Part shown: positions 28,321 through 37,910 of the stretch, one piece after another | Layout of the letters: the number at the start of each line of letters is the position of its first letter | Position numbering within the stretch: position 1 is the first letter of the stretch | Source of the DNA: Agrococcus beijingensis | GTDB lineage: Bacteria > Actinomycetota > Actinomycetes > Actinomycetales > Microbacteriaceae | NCBI RefSeq assembly: GCF_030758955.1 | Contig: NZ_CP132360.1 | Span: 325,467-389,466, forward strand | Direction of reading: 5' to 3' | DNA length: 64,000 nt | The notes under the pieces: generated by a model | Seen by the model: the letters and a program-made list of their open reading frames with translations, nothing else | The model's database searches: none | What the model was told of the DNA's origin: nothing | Position numbers and translations under genes: made by a program

Positions 28321-29004
28321 GTGAGCTTCGACGCGGCGACACTCACAGCCTTCACATTGGGCGCGATCGCGATCGTGCTGCTGCCCGGCGCCAACAGCCT
28401 CTTCGTCGCGACCACCGCGCTGCGCGCAGGCCCGCGCGCCGGCTTCGGGGCGATGTCGGGCGTCTTCCTCGGCGACGCGATCCTGATGGTGCTCGCGGTG
28501 CTGTCGGCGCAGGCGCTGTCGGCGAACCCGATCGTCTACCTGGCGCTGACGTGGGCGGGCGCGCTCTACCTCTGCTGGCTCGCGCTCGGGCTGGTGCGCA
28601 GCGCCGTCGCGCGCATCCGCGCGAAGCTGCGCGACCGCGCCGAGCCCGAGCCGACCGAGAGCCCGATGAGCCCGGCGACGGCGCCGAACCCGATCATCGC
28701 GCAGCCGCGGCTGCGGCCGTTCCGGACGGCACTGGTCACGAGCGTGCTCAACCCGAAGGCGATCCTGTTCGTCGCATCCTTCTTCGTGCAGTTCATCGAC
28801 CCCGGTTCGGCCACGCCCCTGGTCGACGTGCTGGTGCTCATGCTGATCCTCGAGCTGCTCTCGGGCGCCTACCTGACGGTGCTGGTCGTGGTGGGGGCCC
28901 GCATCGGCCGGAGGGTCTCGCCGCACGGCTGGCCGGCGATCGTCGGCACGCTGCTCGCGGCCGCCGCCTTCGTCGCCCTCGCCGTGCGCGTCGTGCTCCC
29001 ATGA
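28321..29004 (+). CDS. LysE/RhtB family amino-acid exporter
   Basis: This is a 227-residue membrane protein with about six helices. The N-terminus ends in LLPGANSLFVATTALRAGPRAGFGA, the family signature (PGPN-like), and TALVTSVLNPKAILF is the conserved fifth-helix region. A charged, proline-containing loop (about 105-130) is longer than usual. It would export amino acids or related compounds. The GTG start has a weak ribosome-binding site (CGGAG). Confidence 0.85.
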   Translation: MSFDAATLTAFTLGAIAIVLLPGANSLFVATTALRAGPRAGFGAMSGVFLGDAILMVLAVLSAQALSANPIVYLALTWAGALYLCWLALGLVRSAVARIRAKLRDRAEPEPTESPMSPATAPNPIIAQPRLRPFRTALVTSVLNPKAILFVASFFVQFIDPGSATPLVDVLVLMLILELLSGAYLTVLVVVGARIGRRVSPHGWPAIVGTLLAAAAFVALAVRVVLP

Positions 29005-29197
29005 TCGGCGGCGCACAGGTGGGGTAGACTCCTGCCCAGCGCGCCCGACGGGCGCACCACAGGTTTTCCGGGTGGCATCACGTAGCCCGGGCCGCCCCCG
29101 AGAGGGGGTGCCAGGACGAAGGCTTCGCGCCGGGGCGAGCCCCGCCGCGACAGAGATTGCGACCGGCGACGCCGGTTGCGGCAGGAGTGCGCCAGCG
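29005..29197 (+). promoter_or_regulatory. Promoter and structured 5' leader of the RNase E/G gene
   Basis: A -10 TAGACT (29025-29030) would start transcription near 29037, leaving a leader of about 160 bases. The leader contains a GC hairpin CCCCC-GAGA-GGGGG (about 29095-29109), a GCGGGG-type dyad near 29130-29150 and GGCGACGCCGG near the start codon. RNase E mRNAs in other bacteria are autoregulated through the leader; here that is inference. Confidence 0.5.
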
Positions 29198-31882
29198 ATG
29201 GCTGACAACGAGACGAACCTCCACGACGAGGCGACCAGCACCGAGACCCAGGCCGTCGAGGCTCCGGTGGAGGACAAGCCCAAGCGCAAGCGCGTGTCGA
29301 CCCGGCGCAAGGCGGCGGCTCCCGTCGACGATGCGGCGGCGGAAGGGGCGGATGCGTCGGCAGAGCCGAGCGCGCAGGCCGGCGTCGCAGACGCCCCGGC
29401 CGAGGCGGCCGCTGAGCCCGCCGCTGCGGCCGACGACGTCGCCGGTGCGGCAGCGGCCGTCGAGGCCGCCGCTGCGACCGACGCCGAGCAGCCGGCAGCG
29501 TCGGCCGAGGCGGCGGAGCCGGAGCCTGGCCAGGAGCCCGGCCTGACCGGCCCGACCGAGGCGACGGCCGCTGCCGAGCTCGAGCCCGCGCCCGCCGACG
29601 ACCCGCTGGCCGCGGCGCGGCAGCTGCCCGCGATGCCCGCCGGCCCCTTCGGCCTGCTGTTCCACGCGCCCGACCTCGCCGCGCTGCCCGCCCTGCCCTC
29701 GCTGCAGGACGACCGCGATGACGACGACGACGATGACGACGACGACGCGCAGGGCGGCTCCCGCTCGACCTCGCGCCGCTCGCGCTCCCGGTCGCGCTCG
29801 CGCCGCAGCGCCGACGACGAGGACGACAAGCCGCTCATCACCGAGCCCCAGAAGGTGCGCGGCTCGACGCGCCTGGAGGCGAAGCGCCAACGCCGCCGCG
29901 AGGGCCGCGACGCGGGCCGCCGCCGCACCGTCGTCACCGAGACCGAGTTCCTCGCCCGTCGCGAGGCCGTCGAGCGCCAGATGATCGTGCGCTCGAAGCA
30001 CGACCGCGTGCAGCTCGCCGTGCTCGAGGACGGCGTGCTCGTCGAGCACTACGTCGCGAAGTCGTCGGAGTCGAGCCTGATCGGCAACGTCTACCTCGGC
30101 CGGGTGCAGAACGTGCTGCCGAGCATGGAGGCCGCCTTCGTCGACATCGGCAAGGGCCGCAACGCCGTGCTCTACTCCGGCGAGGTCGACTGGGATGCGG
30201 CAGAGCTCGAGGGCCAGCCGCGCAAGATCGAGCTGGCGCTGAAGCCGGGCGACACGGTGCTCGTGCAGGTCACGAAGGATCCCGTCGGCCACAAGGGCGC
30301 ACGCCTCACCAGCCAGATCTCGCTGCCGGGCCGCTACCTGGTCTCGGTGCCCGGCGGCTCGATGAACGGCATCTCGCGCAAGCTGCCCGACACGGAGCGC
30401 GCGCGCCTCAAGAAGATCCTCAAGCAGGTGCTGCCGGAGGGCGTGGGCGTCATCGTGCGCACCGCGGCCGAGGGCGCCACCGAGGAGCAGCTGACCGACG
30501 ACGTCGAGCGCCTGACGCGCCAGTGGGAGCGGATCCAGCAGCAGCGCCAGACGGGCACCTCGCCGCAGCGCCTGCACGCCGAGCCCGACCTGCTCGTCAA
30601 GATCGTGCGCGACGTCTTCAACGAGGACTTCGGCAAGCTCGTGATCCAGGGATCCGAGGCGCTCACCACGATCCGCGACTACCTCGAGTCGATCGCTCCC
30701 GACCTGCTCGACCGGGTCGAGGCATTCGACGGCAGCGACGACCCGTTCGACCGCTTCCGCATCTCGGAGCAGATCGACAAGGCGCTCGACCGCAAGGTGT
30801 GGCTGCCCTCCGGCGGCTCGCTCGTCATCGACCGCACCGAGGCCATGACGGTCGTCGACGTGAACACGGGCCGCTTCGTCGGCGCCGGCGGCAACCTCGA
30901 GGAGACGGTCACCAAGAACAACCTCGAGGCGGCCGAGGAGATCGTCCGGCAGCTGCGGCTGCGCGACATCGGCGGCATCATCGTGATCGACTTCATCGAC
31001 ATGGTGCTCGAGTCGAACCGCGACCTCGTGCAGCGCCGCCTGATCGAGTGCCTCAGCCGCGACCGCACGAAGCACCAGGTGGCAGAGGTGACGAGCCTCG
31101 GCCTGGTGCAGATGACGCGCAAGAAGCTGGGCCTCGGCCTGCTCGAGTCGTACTCGGAGCCCTGCGACGTCTGCGCCGGCCGCGGCGTCATCGTGCACCA
31201 CGAGCCGGTCTCGCGCTCGCAGCGTCAGCAGCAGCAGCAGGAGAGCGGCAACGGCGGTCGCCGTCGTGGCCGCGGCGGCAAGCAGAACGAGCAGCAGCCG
31301 CAGTCCGAGCAGCACCAGCAGCACCAGCAGGCCGGCGGCGCGCACGGCGGCACGCACGCGATCACCGAGGACCTCCGCAAGGGCCTCTCGCAGATCGCGG
31401 CGGCGGCCAAGGGCAAGCCGGTCGAGGGCGAGCAGCAGCCGGCCGCGCAGCCCGAGACGGCCGAGGTCGAGCAGGCTGCCGAGGCTCCGCAGCGCGATGG
31501 CCAGCGGGATGGCCAGCGCGAGGGCCAGCGCGAGGGCCAGCGCGGCGGTCGAGGCCGCGGCGGCCGCGAGGGCCGCCAGCAGCGCGGGCAGCAGTCCGAG
31601 CGCGGGCAGCAGCCCGAGCGCGAGCAGCCCACGGGCATCGTCACGCCCTCGCGCGCGGCGGTCGAGTCGGTCGCGGCCGAGCCGGTCGTGACCATCCTCG
31701 ACATCCCCGTCGAGCCGAAGCGCGACCTGCCGACCCAGACGGCGACCGAGCGCGACCTCGACGGCCTGCTCGGCGGCGCCCTCGACGCGCTCGCCACGCC
31801 GGCACCCGGCACCGGCCGCGCTGCGCGCCGGTCGCGCCGCGCCTCCTCCGGCGTCATCACGGCGAAGCCCGAGGACGCCTGA
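29198..31882 (+). CDS. rne: Rne/Rng family ribonuclease (RNase E/G)
   Basis: This is an 894-residue endoribonuclease for RNA decay and rRNA/tRNA maturation. The catalytic core occupies the middle: S1 domain (NVYLGRVQNVLPSMEAAFVDIG), DNase-I-like site (VVDVNTGRFVG and IIVIDFIDM), and the zinc-link CDVCAGRG. The core is flanked by a low-complexity Ala/Glu N-terminal region with an eight-residue Asp run and an Arg/Ser tract, and by a Gln/Arg/Gly-rich C-terminus (QREGQRE repeats). This actinobacterial layout has the catalytic core in the centre. I start at MADNETNLHD. Confidence 0.94.
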   Translation: MADNETNLHDEATSTETQAVEAPVEDKPKRKRVSTRRKAAAPVDDAAAEGADASAEPSAQAGVADAPAEAAAEPAAAADDVAGAAAAVEAAAATDAEQPAASAEAAEPEPGQEPGLTGPTEATAAAELEPAPADDPLAAARQLPAMPAGPFGLLFHAPDLAALPALPSLQDDRDDDDDDDDDDAQGGSRSTSRRSRSRSRSRRSADDEDDKPLITEPQKVRGSTRLEAKRQRRREGRDAGRRRTVVTETEFLARREAVERQMIVRSKHDRVQLAVLEDGVLVEHYVAKSSESSLIGNVYLGRVQNVLPSMEAAFVDIGKGRNAVLYSGEVDWDAAELEGQPRKIELALKPGDTVLVQVTKDPVGHKGARLTSQISLPGRYLVSVPGGSMNGISRKLPDTERARLKKILKQVLPEGVGVIVRTAAEGATEEQLTDDVERLTRQWERIQQQRQTGTSPQRLHAEPDLLVKIVRDVFNEDFGKLVIQGSEALTTIRDYLESIAPDLLDRVEAFDGSDDPFDRFRISEQIDKALDRKVWLPSGGSLVIDRTEAMTVVDVNTGRFVGAGGNLEETVTKNNLEAAEEIVRQLRLRDIGGIIVIDFIDMVLESNRDLVQRRLIECLSRDRTKHQVAEVTSLGLVQMTRKKLGLGLLESYSEPCDVCAGRGVIVHHEPVSRSQRQQQQQESGNGGRRRGRGGKQNEQQPQSEQHQQHQQAGGAHGGTHAITEDLRKGLSQIAAAAKGKPVEGEQQPAAQPETAEVEQAAEAPQRDGQRDGQREGQREGQRGGRGRGGREGRQQRGQQSERGQQPEREQPTGIVTPSRAAVESVAAEPVVTILDIPVEPKRDLPTQTATERDLDGLLGGALDALATPAPGTGRAARRSRRASSGVITAKPEDA

Positions 31883-31901
31883 GCTCAGTGCAGCGATGAT
31901 C

Positions 31902-31939
31902 GAGCGGGACCGGCACGGCTATCCGTGCCGGTCCCGCTC
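31902..31939. terminator. Terminator overlapping the DUF4031 stop codon
   Basis: A perfect 17-base-pair stem (GAGCGGGACCGGCACGG and its complement) closes a CTAT loop. The TAG stop of the reverse-strand DUF4031 gene falls in the loop (31921-31919), so the gene's last six codons form one arm while the element also ends rne transcription. Confidence 0.82.
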
Positions 31940-32188
31940 CTTCACGCGCAGGCCGCTCGCGATGAGCCGCCGCACGAGCTCCTTGGGCGGCACGTGCTCC
32001 GCGCCCCTGGCGATCAGGTCGGGGATGCGCGACTCCGGCACGTCGTAGTGGTCGTGGTCGAAGCCGCGCGCGGGCAGCCCGGCGGCGCGCGCGAAGGCGT
32101 GCAGCTCGTCGAGGCTCGCGTCGCTGATCAGGTGCGCCCACATGCCGCCGTGCGCCGGCCAGAGCGGGTCGTCCACCAGGATCGCCAT
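31919..32188 (-). CDS. DUF4031 protein
   Basis: This is an 89-residue protein that begins MAILVDDPLWPAHG and contains WAHLISDASLDELHAFARAAGLP and HDHYDVPE, all conserved in the DUF4031 family of unknown function. No membrane or signal segment is present. A TACCGT box (32200-32195) ends six bases before the ATG, suggesting leaderless expression. Its 3' end forms half of a terminator shared with rne. Confidence 0.88.
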   Translation of the reverse strand: MAILVDDPLWPAHGGMWAHLISDASLDELHAFARAAGLPARGFDHDHYDVPESRIPDLIARGAEHVPPKELVRRLIASGLRVKERDRHG

Positions 32189-32225
32189 CCGCCCACGGTA
32201 GCGGCGCGCCGCGCAGGCGCCTATG

Positions 32226-32342
32226 TTGACCGACGCCTCAGATGCCGTGTATCGTTGTTCGCTGGCGCAAGTCGCGGAATAGCGCGCGCTACAAGCTTCG
32301 TCCCGGCTGGGCCGGGAGTCGTTCCAACAGTGAGGATCCAAC
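32226..32342 (+). promoter_or_regulatory. Promoter and leader of rplU-rpmA
   Basis: A -35 TTGACC (32226-32231) and a -10 TATCGT (32250-32255) with an 18-base spacer give a start near 32262 and a leader of about 80 bases. The leader includes a CCCGGCTGGGCCGGG hairpin (about 32302-32316) upstream of the GTG start. A ribosomal-protein autoregulatory element is possible. Confidence 0.55.
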
Positions 32343-32651
32343 GTGGTGTACGCAATCGTGCGCGCCGGCGGCCGGCAGGAGAAGGTCGAGGTCGGCACCG
32401 TGCTCGTCGTCGACCGCATCGCCGGTGACGACAACGGCAACGTCGAGCTCGCCCCCGTGCTGCTCGTCGACGGCGACAAGGTGACGACCGACGTCGACGC
32501 CCTCGCCAAGGTCAAGGTGACGGCCGAGGTCGTGACCGACCTCCGCGGCCCGAAGATCCGCATCCAGCACTACCGCAACAAGACCGGCTACAAGCGCCGC
32601 ATGGGCCACCGCTCGGAGCTCACGCGCCTCAAGGTCACCGAGATCAAGTAA
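32343..32651 (+). CDS. rplU: 50S ribosomal protein L21
   Basis: This is a 102-residue ribosomal protein beginning [17 protein letters not shown] and ending [18 protein letters not shown], typical of bL21. Two GTG codons are adjacent (32343 and 32346), and either could be the start. It is followed by rpmA after 12 bases. Confidence 0.96.
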   Translation: MVYAIVRAGGRQEKVEVGTVLVVDRIAGDDNGNVELAPVLLVDGDKVTTDVDALAKVKVTAEVVTDLRGPKIRIQHYRNKTGYKRRMGHRSELTRLKVTEIK

Positions 32652-32663
32652 GGGGTCGAAGAC

Positions 32664-32921
32664 ATGGCACATAAGAAGGGCGCATCGTCCACCCGCAACG
32701 GTCGTGACTCGAACGCGCAGTACCTCGGCGTGAAGCGTTTCGGCGGCCAGGTCGTCAAGGCCGGCGAGATCCTCGTCCGCCAGCGCGGCACCCACTTCCA
32801 CCCCGGCGCAGGCGTCGGTCGTGGCGGTGACGACACGCTGTTCGCCCTCGAGGCAGGCGCGGTCCAGTTCGGCCAGAAGGGCGGCCGCAAGGTCGTCAAC
32901 ATCGTCGCAGCTGCCGAATAA
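32664..32921 (+). CDS. rpmA: 50S ribosomal protein L27
   Basis: This is an 85-residue bL27 with the family start [19 protein letters not shown] and the central [15 protein letters not shown]. It lies near the peptidyl-transferase centre of the ribosome. It is in an operon with rplU and probably obg. Confidence 0.97.
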   Translation: MAHKKGASSTRNGRDSNAQYLGVKRFGGQVVKAGEILVRQRGTHFHPGAGVGRGGDDTLFALEAGAVQFGQKGGRKVVNIVAAAE

Positions 32922-32945
32922 GCAGCGCGAGACAGGCATCCCGAT

Positions 32946-32975
32946 GAACGGGGCGGGCTTCGGCTCGCCCCGTTC
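32946..32975 (+). terminator. TTCG-loop hairpin between rpmA and obg
   Basis: GAACGGGGCGGGC and GCTCGCCCCGTTC form a 13-pair stem with one G-T wobble and a TTCG tetraloop. It lies 21 bases upstream of the obg start and could act as a partial terminator that lowers obg relative to the ribosomal genes. No T run follows. Confidence 0.65.
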
Positions 32976-32996
32976 TCGCATCGACAGGAGAGAACC

Positions 32997-34529
32997 ATGG
33001 CGACATTCGTCGACCAGGTGACGCTGCACCTGAGCGCCGGCAACGGCGGGCACGGCTGCGTGTCGGTGCGCCGCGAGAAGTTCAAGCCGCTGGGCGGCCC
33101 CGACGGCGGCAACGGCGGCAACGGCGGCGACATCGTGCTCGTCGCCGACCCGCAGGTCACCACGCTGCTCGGCTACCACCGCGCCCCGCACCGCTCGAGC
33201 GAGAACGGCCAGCCGGGCCAGGGCGACCTCAAGGCCGGCACCACCGGCCACGAACTGCTGCTGCCGGTGCCCGTCGGCACCGTCGTGCGCGACGCGTCGG
33301 GCGAGCAGCTGGCCGACCTCACCGAGCCGGGCATGCGCGTCGTGGTCGCCGAAGGCGGCCAGGGCGGCCTCGGCAACGCCGCCCTGTCGAACACCAAGCG
33401 CAAGGCGCCCGGCTTCGCGCTGCTCGGCACCCCCGGCGGCGAGGGCGACATCACGCTCGAGCTGAAGACCGTGGCCGACGTGGCGCTCGTGGGCTTCCCC
33501 AGCGCCGGCAAGTCGAGCCTGGTCGCGGCCATGTCGGCCGCCCGGCCGAAGATCGCCGACTACCCCTTCACGACCCTGCACCCCAACCTGGGCGTCGTGG
33601 AGTCGGGCCAGACCCGCTACACGATCGCCGACGTGCCGGGTCTCATCGAGGGCGCCAGCGAGGGCAAGGGCCTGGGGCTCGAGTTCCTGCGGCACGTCGA
33701 GCGCTGCTCTGCCCTCCTGCACGTCATCGACTGCGCCACGCTCGAGCCGGGCCGCGACCCGGTGAGCGACCTGAAGGTCATCCTCGGCGAGCTCGCCGCC
33801 TACCCGGTGCCCGAGGGCCAGACGCCCCTGCTCGAGCGCCAGCAGCTCGTCGCGCTCAACAAGATCGACGTGCCCGAGGCGGCAGAGCTGGCCGACTTCG
33901 TGCGCCCGGAGCTCGAGGCGATGGGCTATCGCGTGTTCGAGATCTCGACCGTCGCCCACAGGGGCCTGCGCGAGCTGTCGTTCGCGCTGGCCGACATCGT
34001 CGAGGCCGACCGGCTGGCGAAGTCGGCTGAGCCGGTCGGCGAGCGCATCGTGCTGCGCCCGCGGGCGATCGACGACCAGGGCTTCAAGGTCAAGGTCGAG
34101 GGCTCGCACGCCGGCCCCATCTACCGCATCCTGGGCGCGAAGCCCGAGCGCTGGGTCGCGCAGACCGACTTCCGCAACGACGAGGCCGTCGGCTACCTCG
34201 CCGATCGCCTCGCGAAGCTCGGCACCGAGGATGCGCTGCTCAAGGCCGGCGCGGTCGCGGGCGCGACCGTCGTGATCGGTCCGGGCGCCGGCATCGTCTT
34301 CGACTGGGAGCCGACGATCGCGTCGGCCGCCGAGCTGGTCGGCAACCGCGGCACCGATCCGCGCCTCGACCGCAACGACCGGCGCACGACCACCGAGCGC
34401 CGCGAGGAGTACAAGCGCCTCATGGACGGCAAGCAGGCCGCGCGCGACGACCTCAAGGTCGAGCGCGACGCCGGCGTCTGGACCGACGACGAGGGGTTCG
34501 AGGTCCAGCGCTGGGACGACGAGGGATGA
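32997..34529 (+). CDS. obg: GTPase Obg/CgtA
   Basis: This is a 510-residue GTPase that acts in 50S ribosome assembly. The glycine-rich Obg fold spans about 1-160, and the G domain has [11 protein letters not shown] (G1), [12 protein letters not shown] (G2), DVPGLIEG (G3) and NKID (G4). The OCT domain follows at about 345-430, then a charged tail. The ATG has CAGGAGAG upstream. The stop overlaps proB by ATGA. Confidence 0.96.
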   Translation: MATFVDQVTLHLSAGNGGHGCVSVRREKFKPLGGPDGGNGGNGGDIVLVADPQVTTLLGYHRAPHRSSENGQPGQGDLKAGTTGHELLLPVPVGTVVRDASGEQLADLTEPGMRVVVAEGGQGGLGNAALSNTKRKAPGFALLGTPGGEGDITLELKTVADVALVGFPSAGKSSLVAAMSAARPKIADYPFTTLHPNLGVVESGQTRYTIADVPGLIEGASEGKGLGLEFLRHVERCSALLHVIDCATLEPGRDPVSDLKVILGELAAYPVPEGQTPLLERQQLVALNKIDVPEAAELADFVRPELEAMGYRVFEISTVAHRGLRELSFALADIVEADRLAKSAEPVGERIVLRPRAIDDQGFKVKVEGSHAGPIYRILGAKPERWVAQTDFRNDEAVGYLADRLAKLGTEDALLKAGAVAGATVVIGPGAGIVFDWEPTIASAAELVGNRGTDPRLDRNDRRTTTERREEYKRLMDGKQAARDDLKVERDAGVWTDDEGFEVQRWDDEG

Positions 34530-35299
34530 CGAGCCTCGACCTCGCCGCCGGCGAGCGGGTCGTCGTCAAGGTCGGCTCGTCGTCGATCTCGGGCGAGCGG
34601 CGCGGCCAGATCGAGCCGCTGGTCGACGGTCTGGCGCGGCTGCACCGCGCCGGCGAGGTGATCCTCGTCTCCTCCGGCGCCATCTCCACCGGCATGCCCT
34701 ACCTGGGCCTCGACGCCCGACCGGTCGACCTGCCCATGCAGCAGGCTGCCGCTGCGGTCGGACAGAACGTGCTGATGAACCGCTACCAGCGCAGCCTCTC
34801 GCGGCATGAGCTGGTGGCCGCGCAGATCCTGCTGACCGCCTCCGACATGGAGATGGATTCGCACCGGGTCAACGCGAAGAACGCGCTCGAGCGGCTGCTC
34901 GAGCTGCGCATGCTGCCGATCGTCAACGAGAACGACACGGTCGCCACGCACGAGATCCGCTTCGGCGACAACGACCGGCTCGCCGCGCTCGTCGCCCGGC
35001 TGGTGGGCGCCGACCGGCTCATCCTGCTCTCCGACATCGAGGCGCTGCGCACGGCACCGCCCGACGAGCCCGGCTCCGAGCCGATCGGGCGGGTCGCCTA
35101 CGGGGATCCCCTCGAGGGCGTGCGCCTCGGCGCGAGCGGATCCCACATCGGCTCCGGCGGCGCGATGACCAAGGTCGACGCCGCCCGCCTCGCCGCCGAC
35201 GCCGGCGTGCGGGTGACCGTGACGGCCACGCCGCTGCTCGACCGGCTCGTCTCGGGGGAGCGGCTCGGCACCGAGTTCGAGCCGAACCCCTCGCCGTAG
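34526..35299 (+). CDS. proB: Glutamate 5-kinase
   Basis: This is a 257-residue enzyme that makes glutamyl-5-phosphate in proline synthesis. The amino-acid-kinase fold starts VVVKVGSSS and has [22 protein letters not shown] and [15 protein letters not shown]. The C-terminal PUA domain of longer ProB proteins is absent. It is coupled to obg by ATGA; proA lies two genes downstream. Confidence 0.95.
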   Translation: MTSLDLAAGERVVVKVGSSSISGERRGQIEPLVDGLARLHRAGEVILVSSGAISTGMPYLGLDARPVDLPMQQAAAAVGQNVLMNRYQRSLSRHELVAAQILLTASDMEMDSHRVNAKNALERLLELRMLPIVNENDTVATHEIRFGDNDRLAALVARLVGADRLILLSDIEALRTAPPDEPGSEPIGRVAYGDPLEGVRLGASGSHIGSGGAMTKVDAARLAADAGVRVTVTATPLLDRLVSGERLGTEFEPNPSP

Positions 35300-35306
35300 C
35301 GCTGAC

Positions 35307-35741
35307 GTGGCGGCGCTCCGGTCGTTGACGGCCGCCGACGCGGATGCGGCGGTCGCGCTATGGGAGGCCGCGGGGCTCACGCGGCCATGGAACCCGCCGC
35401 ACACCGACTTCGACCGCGCGATCGCCGGCCCCGACTCGGCGGTGCTCGGCCTGCTCGACGCCGACGGCATGGTCGGCACGGTCATGGTCGGCCACGACGG
35501 CCATCGTGGCTGGATGTACTACCTCGCCGTCGCGCCGGAGTGCCGTAGGGAGGGTCTGGGCCGGATGCTCGTCGAGGCTGCGGAGGCGTGGATCGGCGAG
35601 CGCGGCATCGTCAAGGCGCAGCTGATGGTGCGCGCCGACAACGCCGACGCGGCCGGCTTCTACCGGGCGCTCGGCTACCAGCTGCAGGACGCCGCCGTGC
35701 TGGGCCGCAGGCTCGACGGCGCCGCCCGCCCGACTGGCTGA
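35307..35741 (+). CDS. GNAT family N-acetyltransferase
   Basis: This is a 144-residue acetyl-CoA-dependent transferase. The acetyl-CoA motif LAVAPECRREGLGRMLVEAAEAW is clear, followed by MVRADNADAAGFYRALGYQ. It resembles YpeA-type proteins. The GTG start is six bases after the proB stop. The substrate is unknown. Confidence 0.86.
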   Translation: MAALRSLTAADADAAVALWEAAGLTRPWNPPHTDFDRAIAGPDSAVLGLLDADGMVGTVMVGHDGHRGWMYYLAVAPECRREGLGRMLVEAAEAWIGERGIVKAQLMVRADNADAAGFYRALGYQLQDAAVLGRRLDGAARPTG

Positions 35742-35829
35742 CGCGACCCACCGCATCCGCCCAGGATCACGATCCGTCCTGTGCCGTCGTGACGCGACCA
35801 GCGCATCCGTCGCGGCCTAGGATCGAGGC

Positions 35830-37077
35830 ATGGCCGATGACTTCGAGACGCTGCTGACCGAGTCGAAGCGCGCCTCGCGCGCCCTCGGCATCGCGCCTGC
35901 AGAGCGCCGCCACGCGGCCATCGAGGCGATCGCCGACGCGATCGAGGCGTCGGCCGATCGGATCCTGGAGGCCAACGCGGAGGACCTCGAGCGCGGTCGC
36001 GCCGCGGGTCTCGCGAGCGGCCTGCTCGACCGGTTGCTGCTCGACTCCGGCCGCATCACCGGATTGGCCGCCGCCGCTCGCGCGCTCGCCGCGCTGCCCG
36101 ACCCGGTCGGCGAGCACCTGCGCGAGCGCACCCTGCCGAACGGCCTCGAGCTCACCGAGGTGCGCGTGCCGTTCGGCGTGATCGGCGTCATCTACGAGGC
36201 CCGCCCCAACGTGACCGTCGACCTCGCGTGCATCGCGCTCGGCTCCGGCAACGCGGTGGTGCTGCGCGGCGGCTCGGCGGCCGAGCGCACCAACGCCGTG
36301 CTCGTCGACGCCATGCAGGCGGCCATCGACGGGGCCGGCCTGCCGCGCGCCGCCGTGCAGACGATCGACCGTTTCGGCCGAGACGGCGCGGGCCGCCTCA
36401 TGCGCGCGCGGGGGCTCGTCGACCTGCTCGTGCCGCGCGGCAGTGCCGCGCTCATCGAGCGGGTCGTCACCGAGTCGACCGTGCCCGTGATCGAGACCGG
36501 CGCCGGCGTCGTGCACGCCTTCGTCGACCGCGACGCGAGCCTGCCGATGGCGCTCGAGATCATCCTGAACGCCAAGACGCAGCGCACGAGCGTCTGCAAC
36601 GCGCTCGAGACGGTGCTCGTGCACCGCGACATCGCCGACGCGGCCGTGCCAGCGCTCGCCGAGGCCCTGCGCGGCGCCGGCGTCACGATCCACGCCGACG
36701 GCCCGCTGCCGGGCGTCTCGGCCACCGAGCCGCTCGGCGAGGGCGGCTGGTCGACCGAGCACCTGTCGATGGATGTCGCCATCGGCGTGGTCGACGACCT
36801 CGACGCCGCGATCAACCACGTCAACACCTACGGCACGCACCACACCGACACGATCGTGACGGGTGACGCCGATGCGGCTGCGCGATTCCTCGCCGAGGTG
36901 GACTCCGCGGTCGTCATGCACAACGCATCCACCCGCTTCACCGACGGCGGCGAGTTCGGCTTCGGCGCCGAGGTCGGCATCTCGACGCAGAAGTCGCACG
37001 CGCGCGGCCCCATGGGCCTGCCGGAGCTGACGAGCACCAAGTGGATCGTGCGAGGCACGGGCCAGGTGCGCGCCTGA
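35830..37077 (+). CDS. proA: Glutamate-5-semialdehyde dehydrogenase (gamma-glutamyl phosphate reductase)
   Basis: This is a 415-residue enzyme that follows ProB in proline synthesis. The aldehyde-dehydrogenase-like fold has GVIGVIYEARPNVTVD, KTQRTSVCNALETVL with the catalytic cysteine, and FGFGAEVGISTQKSHARGPMGL near the end. A TAGGAT box (35818-35823) ends six bases before the ATG, so it likely has its own leaderless promoter. The 88-base upstream gap carries a partial direct repeat beginning TGACGCGACC (35739 and 35790). Confidence 0.95.
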   Translation: MADDFETLLTESKRASRALGIAPAERRHAAIEAIADAIEASADRILEANAEDLERGRAAGLASGLLDRLLLDSGRITGLAAAARALAALPDPVGEHLRERTLPNGLELTEVRVPFGVIGVIYEARPNVTVDLACIALGSGNAVVLRGGSAAERTNAVLVDAMQAAIDGAGLPRAAVQTIDRFGRDGAGRLMRARGLVDLLVPRGSAALIERVVTESTVPVIETGAGVVHAFVDRDASLPMALEIILNAKTQRTSVCNALETVLVHRDIADAAVPALAEALRGAGVTIHADGPLPGVSATEPLGEGGWSTEHLSMDVAIGVVDDLDAAINHVNTYGTHHTDTIVTGDADAAARFLAEVDSAVVMHNASTRFTDGGEFGFGAEVGISTQKSHARGPMGLPELTSTKWIVRGTGQVRA

Positions 37078-37120
37078 CCTCCGCCCGCCGCGCTAGGCTG
37101 GAGTCGGATCGGAGGCACCC

Positions 37121-37303
37121 ATGACCCACCTGCTCGTTGCTGCCGCAGAGGCCGGCGCGGCCGGCGAAGAGTTCGCGCCGTACATCGCCGGCGCCATCAC
37201 GGCCGCCGTCTTCATCTTCGCCGCCGTCGTGCTGCGCTCCTTCCGCGACGTGGCACACCGCTCCACCAGGGGTGGCGACGCGCACGGGTCCGATCACGCC
37301 TGA
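37121..37303 (+). CDS. Small single-helix membrane protein between proA and nadD
   Basis: This is a 60-residue protein with an acidic start ([17 protein letters not shown]), one transmembrane helix (about 22-38: [14 protein letters not shown]) and a His/Arg tail. GGAGG sits six bases before the ATG, and a TAGGCT -10 candidate lies at 37092-37097. The function is unknown. Confidence 0.75.
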   Translation: MTHLLVAAAEAGAAGEEFAPYIAGAITAAVFIFAAVVLRSFRDVAHRSTRGGDAHGSDHA

Positions 37304-37313
37304 TCGCCCGGCG

Positions 37314-37910
37314 GTGCCGGCACGTCCGCGTCGCCTGGGCATCATGGGCGGCACGTTCGACCCGATCCATCACGGCCACCTGGTGGCCGCGAGCGAGGTC
37401 GCGCACCACTTCCAGCTCGACGAGGTCGTGTTCGTGCCGACCGGTCAGCCGTACCAGAAGCGCAAGGTGTCGCCCGGCGAGCACCGCTACCTGATGACCG
37501 TTGTCGCGACGGCGTCGAACCCGAGCTTCCGGGTCAGCCGCGTCGACATCGACCGCGACGGCCCGACGTACACGATCGACACGCTGCGCGACGTGCACCG
37601 GCTGCATCCCGACGCCGACCTCTTCTTCATCACGGGGGCGGATGCGTTCACCTCGATCGTGGAGTGGAAGGACGCGCAGGAGCTCTGGGACCTCGCGCAC
37701 TTCGTGGCCGTCACCCGGCCGGGACATGAGCTCAACGTGTCGGGATTCCCGAAGGAGCGCGTCTCACTGCTGGAGATCCCCGCACTTGCGATATCCTCGA
37801 CCGATTGCCGTGCGCGCGTTCGCGCCGGCTACCCGGTCTGGTATCTCGTGCCAGACGGAGTTGTCCAATACATCAGCAAGCACGACTTGTACCGGAGACT
37901 GACAGCATGA
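37314..37910 (+). CDS. nadD: Nicotinate-nucleotide adenylyltransferase
   Basis: This enzyme makes deamido-NAD+ in NAD synthesis. The nucleotidyltransferase signature [15 protein letters not shown] is at the N-terminus, and [13 protein letters not shown] near the end is the second conserved block. I chose GTG 37314 (198 residues), which leaves six residues before the first strand. GTG 37272 in the same frame is a possible longer start; neither has a good ribosome-binding site. It overlaps the next gene by ATGA. Confidence 0.93.
   Translation: MPARPRRLGIMGGTFDPIHHGHLVAASEVAHHFQLDEVVFVPTGQPYQKRKVSPGEHRYLMTVVATASNPSFRVSRVDIDRDGPTYTIDTLRDVHRLHPDADLFFITGADAFTSIVEWKDAQELWDLAHFVAVTRPGHELNVSGFPKERVSLLEIPALAISSTDCRARVRAGYPVWYLVPDGVVQYISKHDLYRRLTA

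Noticed and set aside
29072-29197. N-terminal extension of the RNase E/G gene
   Set aside because: It would translate the GC hairpins of the leader; the sequence from 29198 is the natural start.
37137-37271. Longer nadD start
   Set aside because: The added residues are Pro/Ser-rich shadow of the small membrane protein gene.
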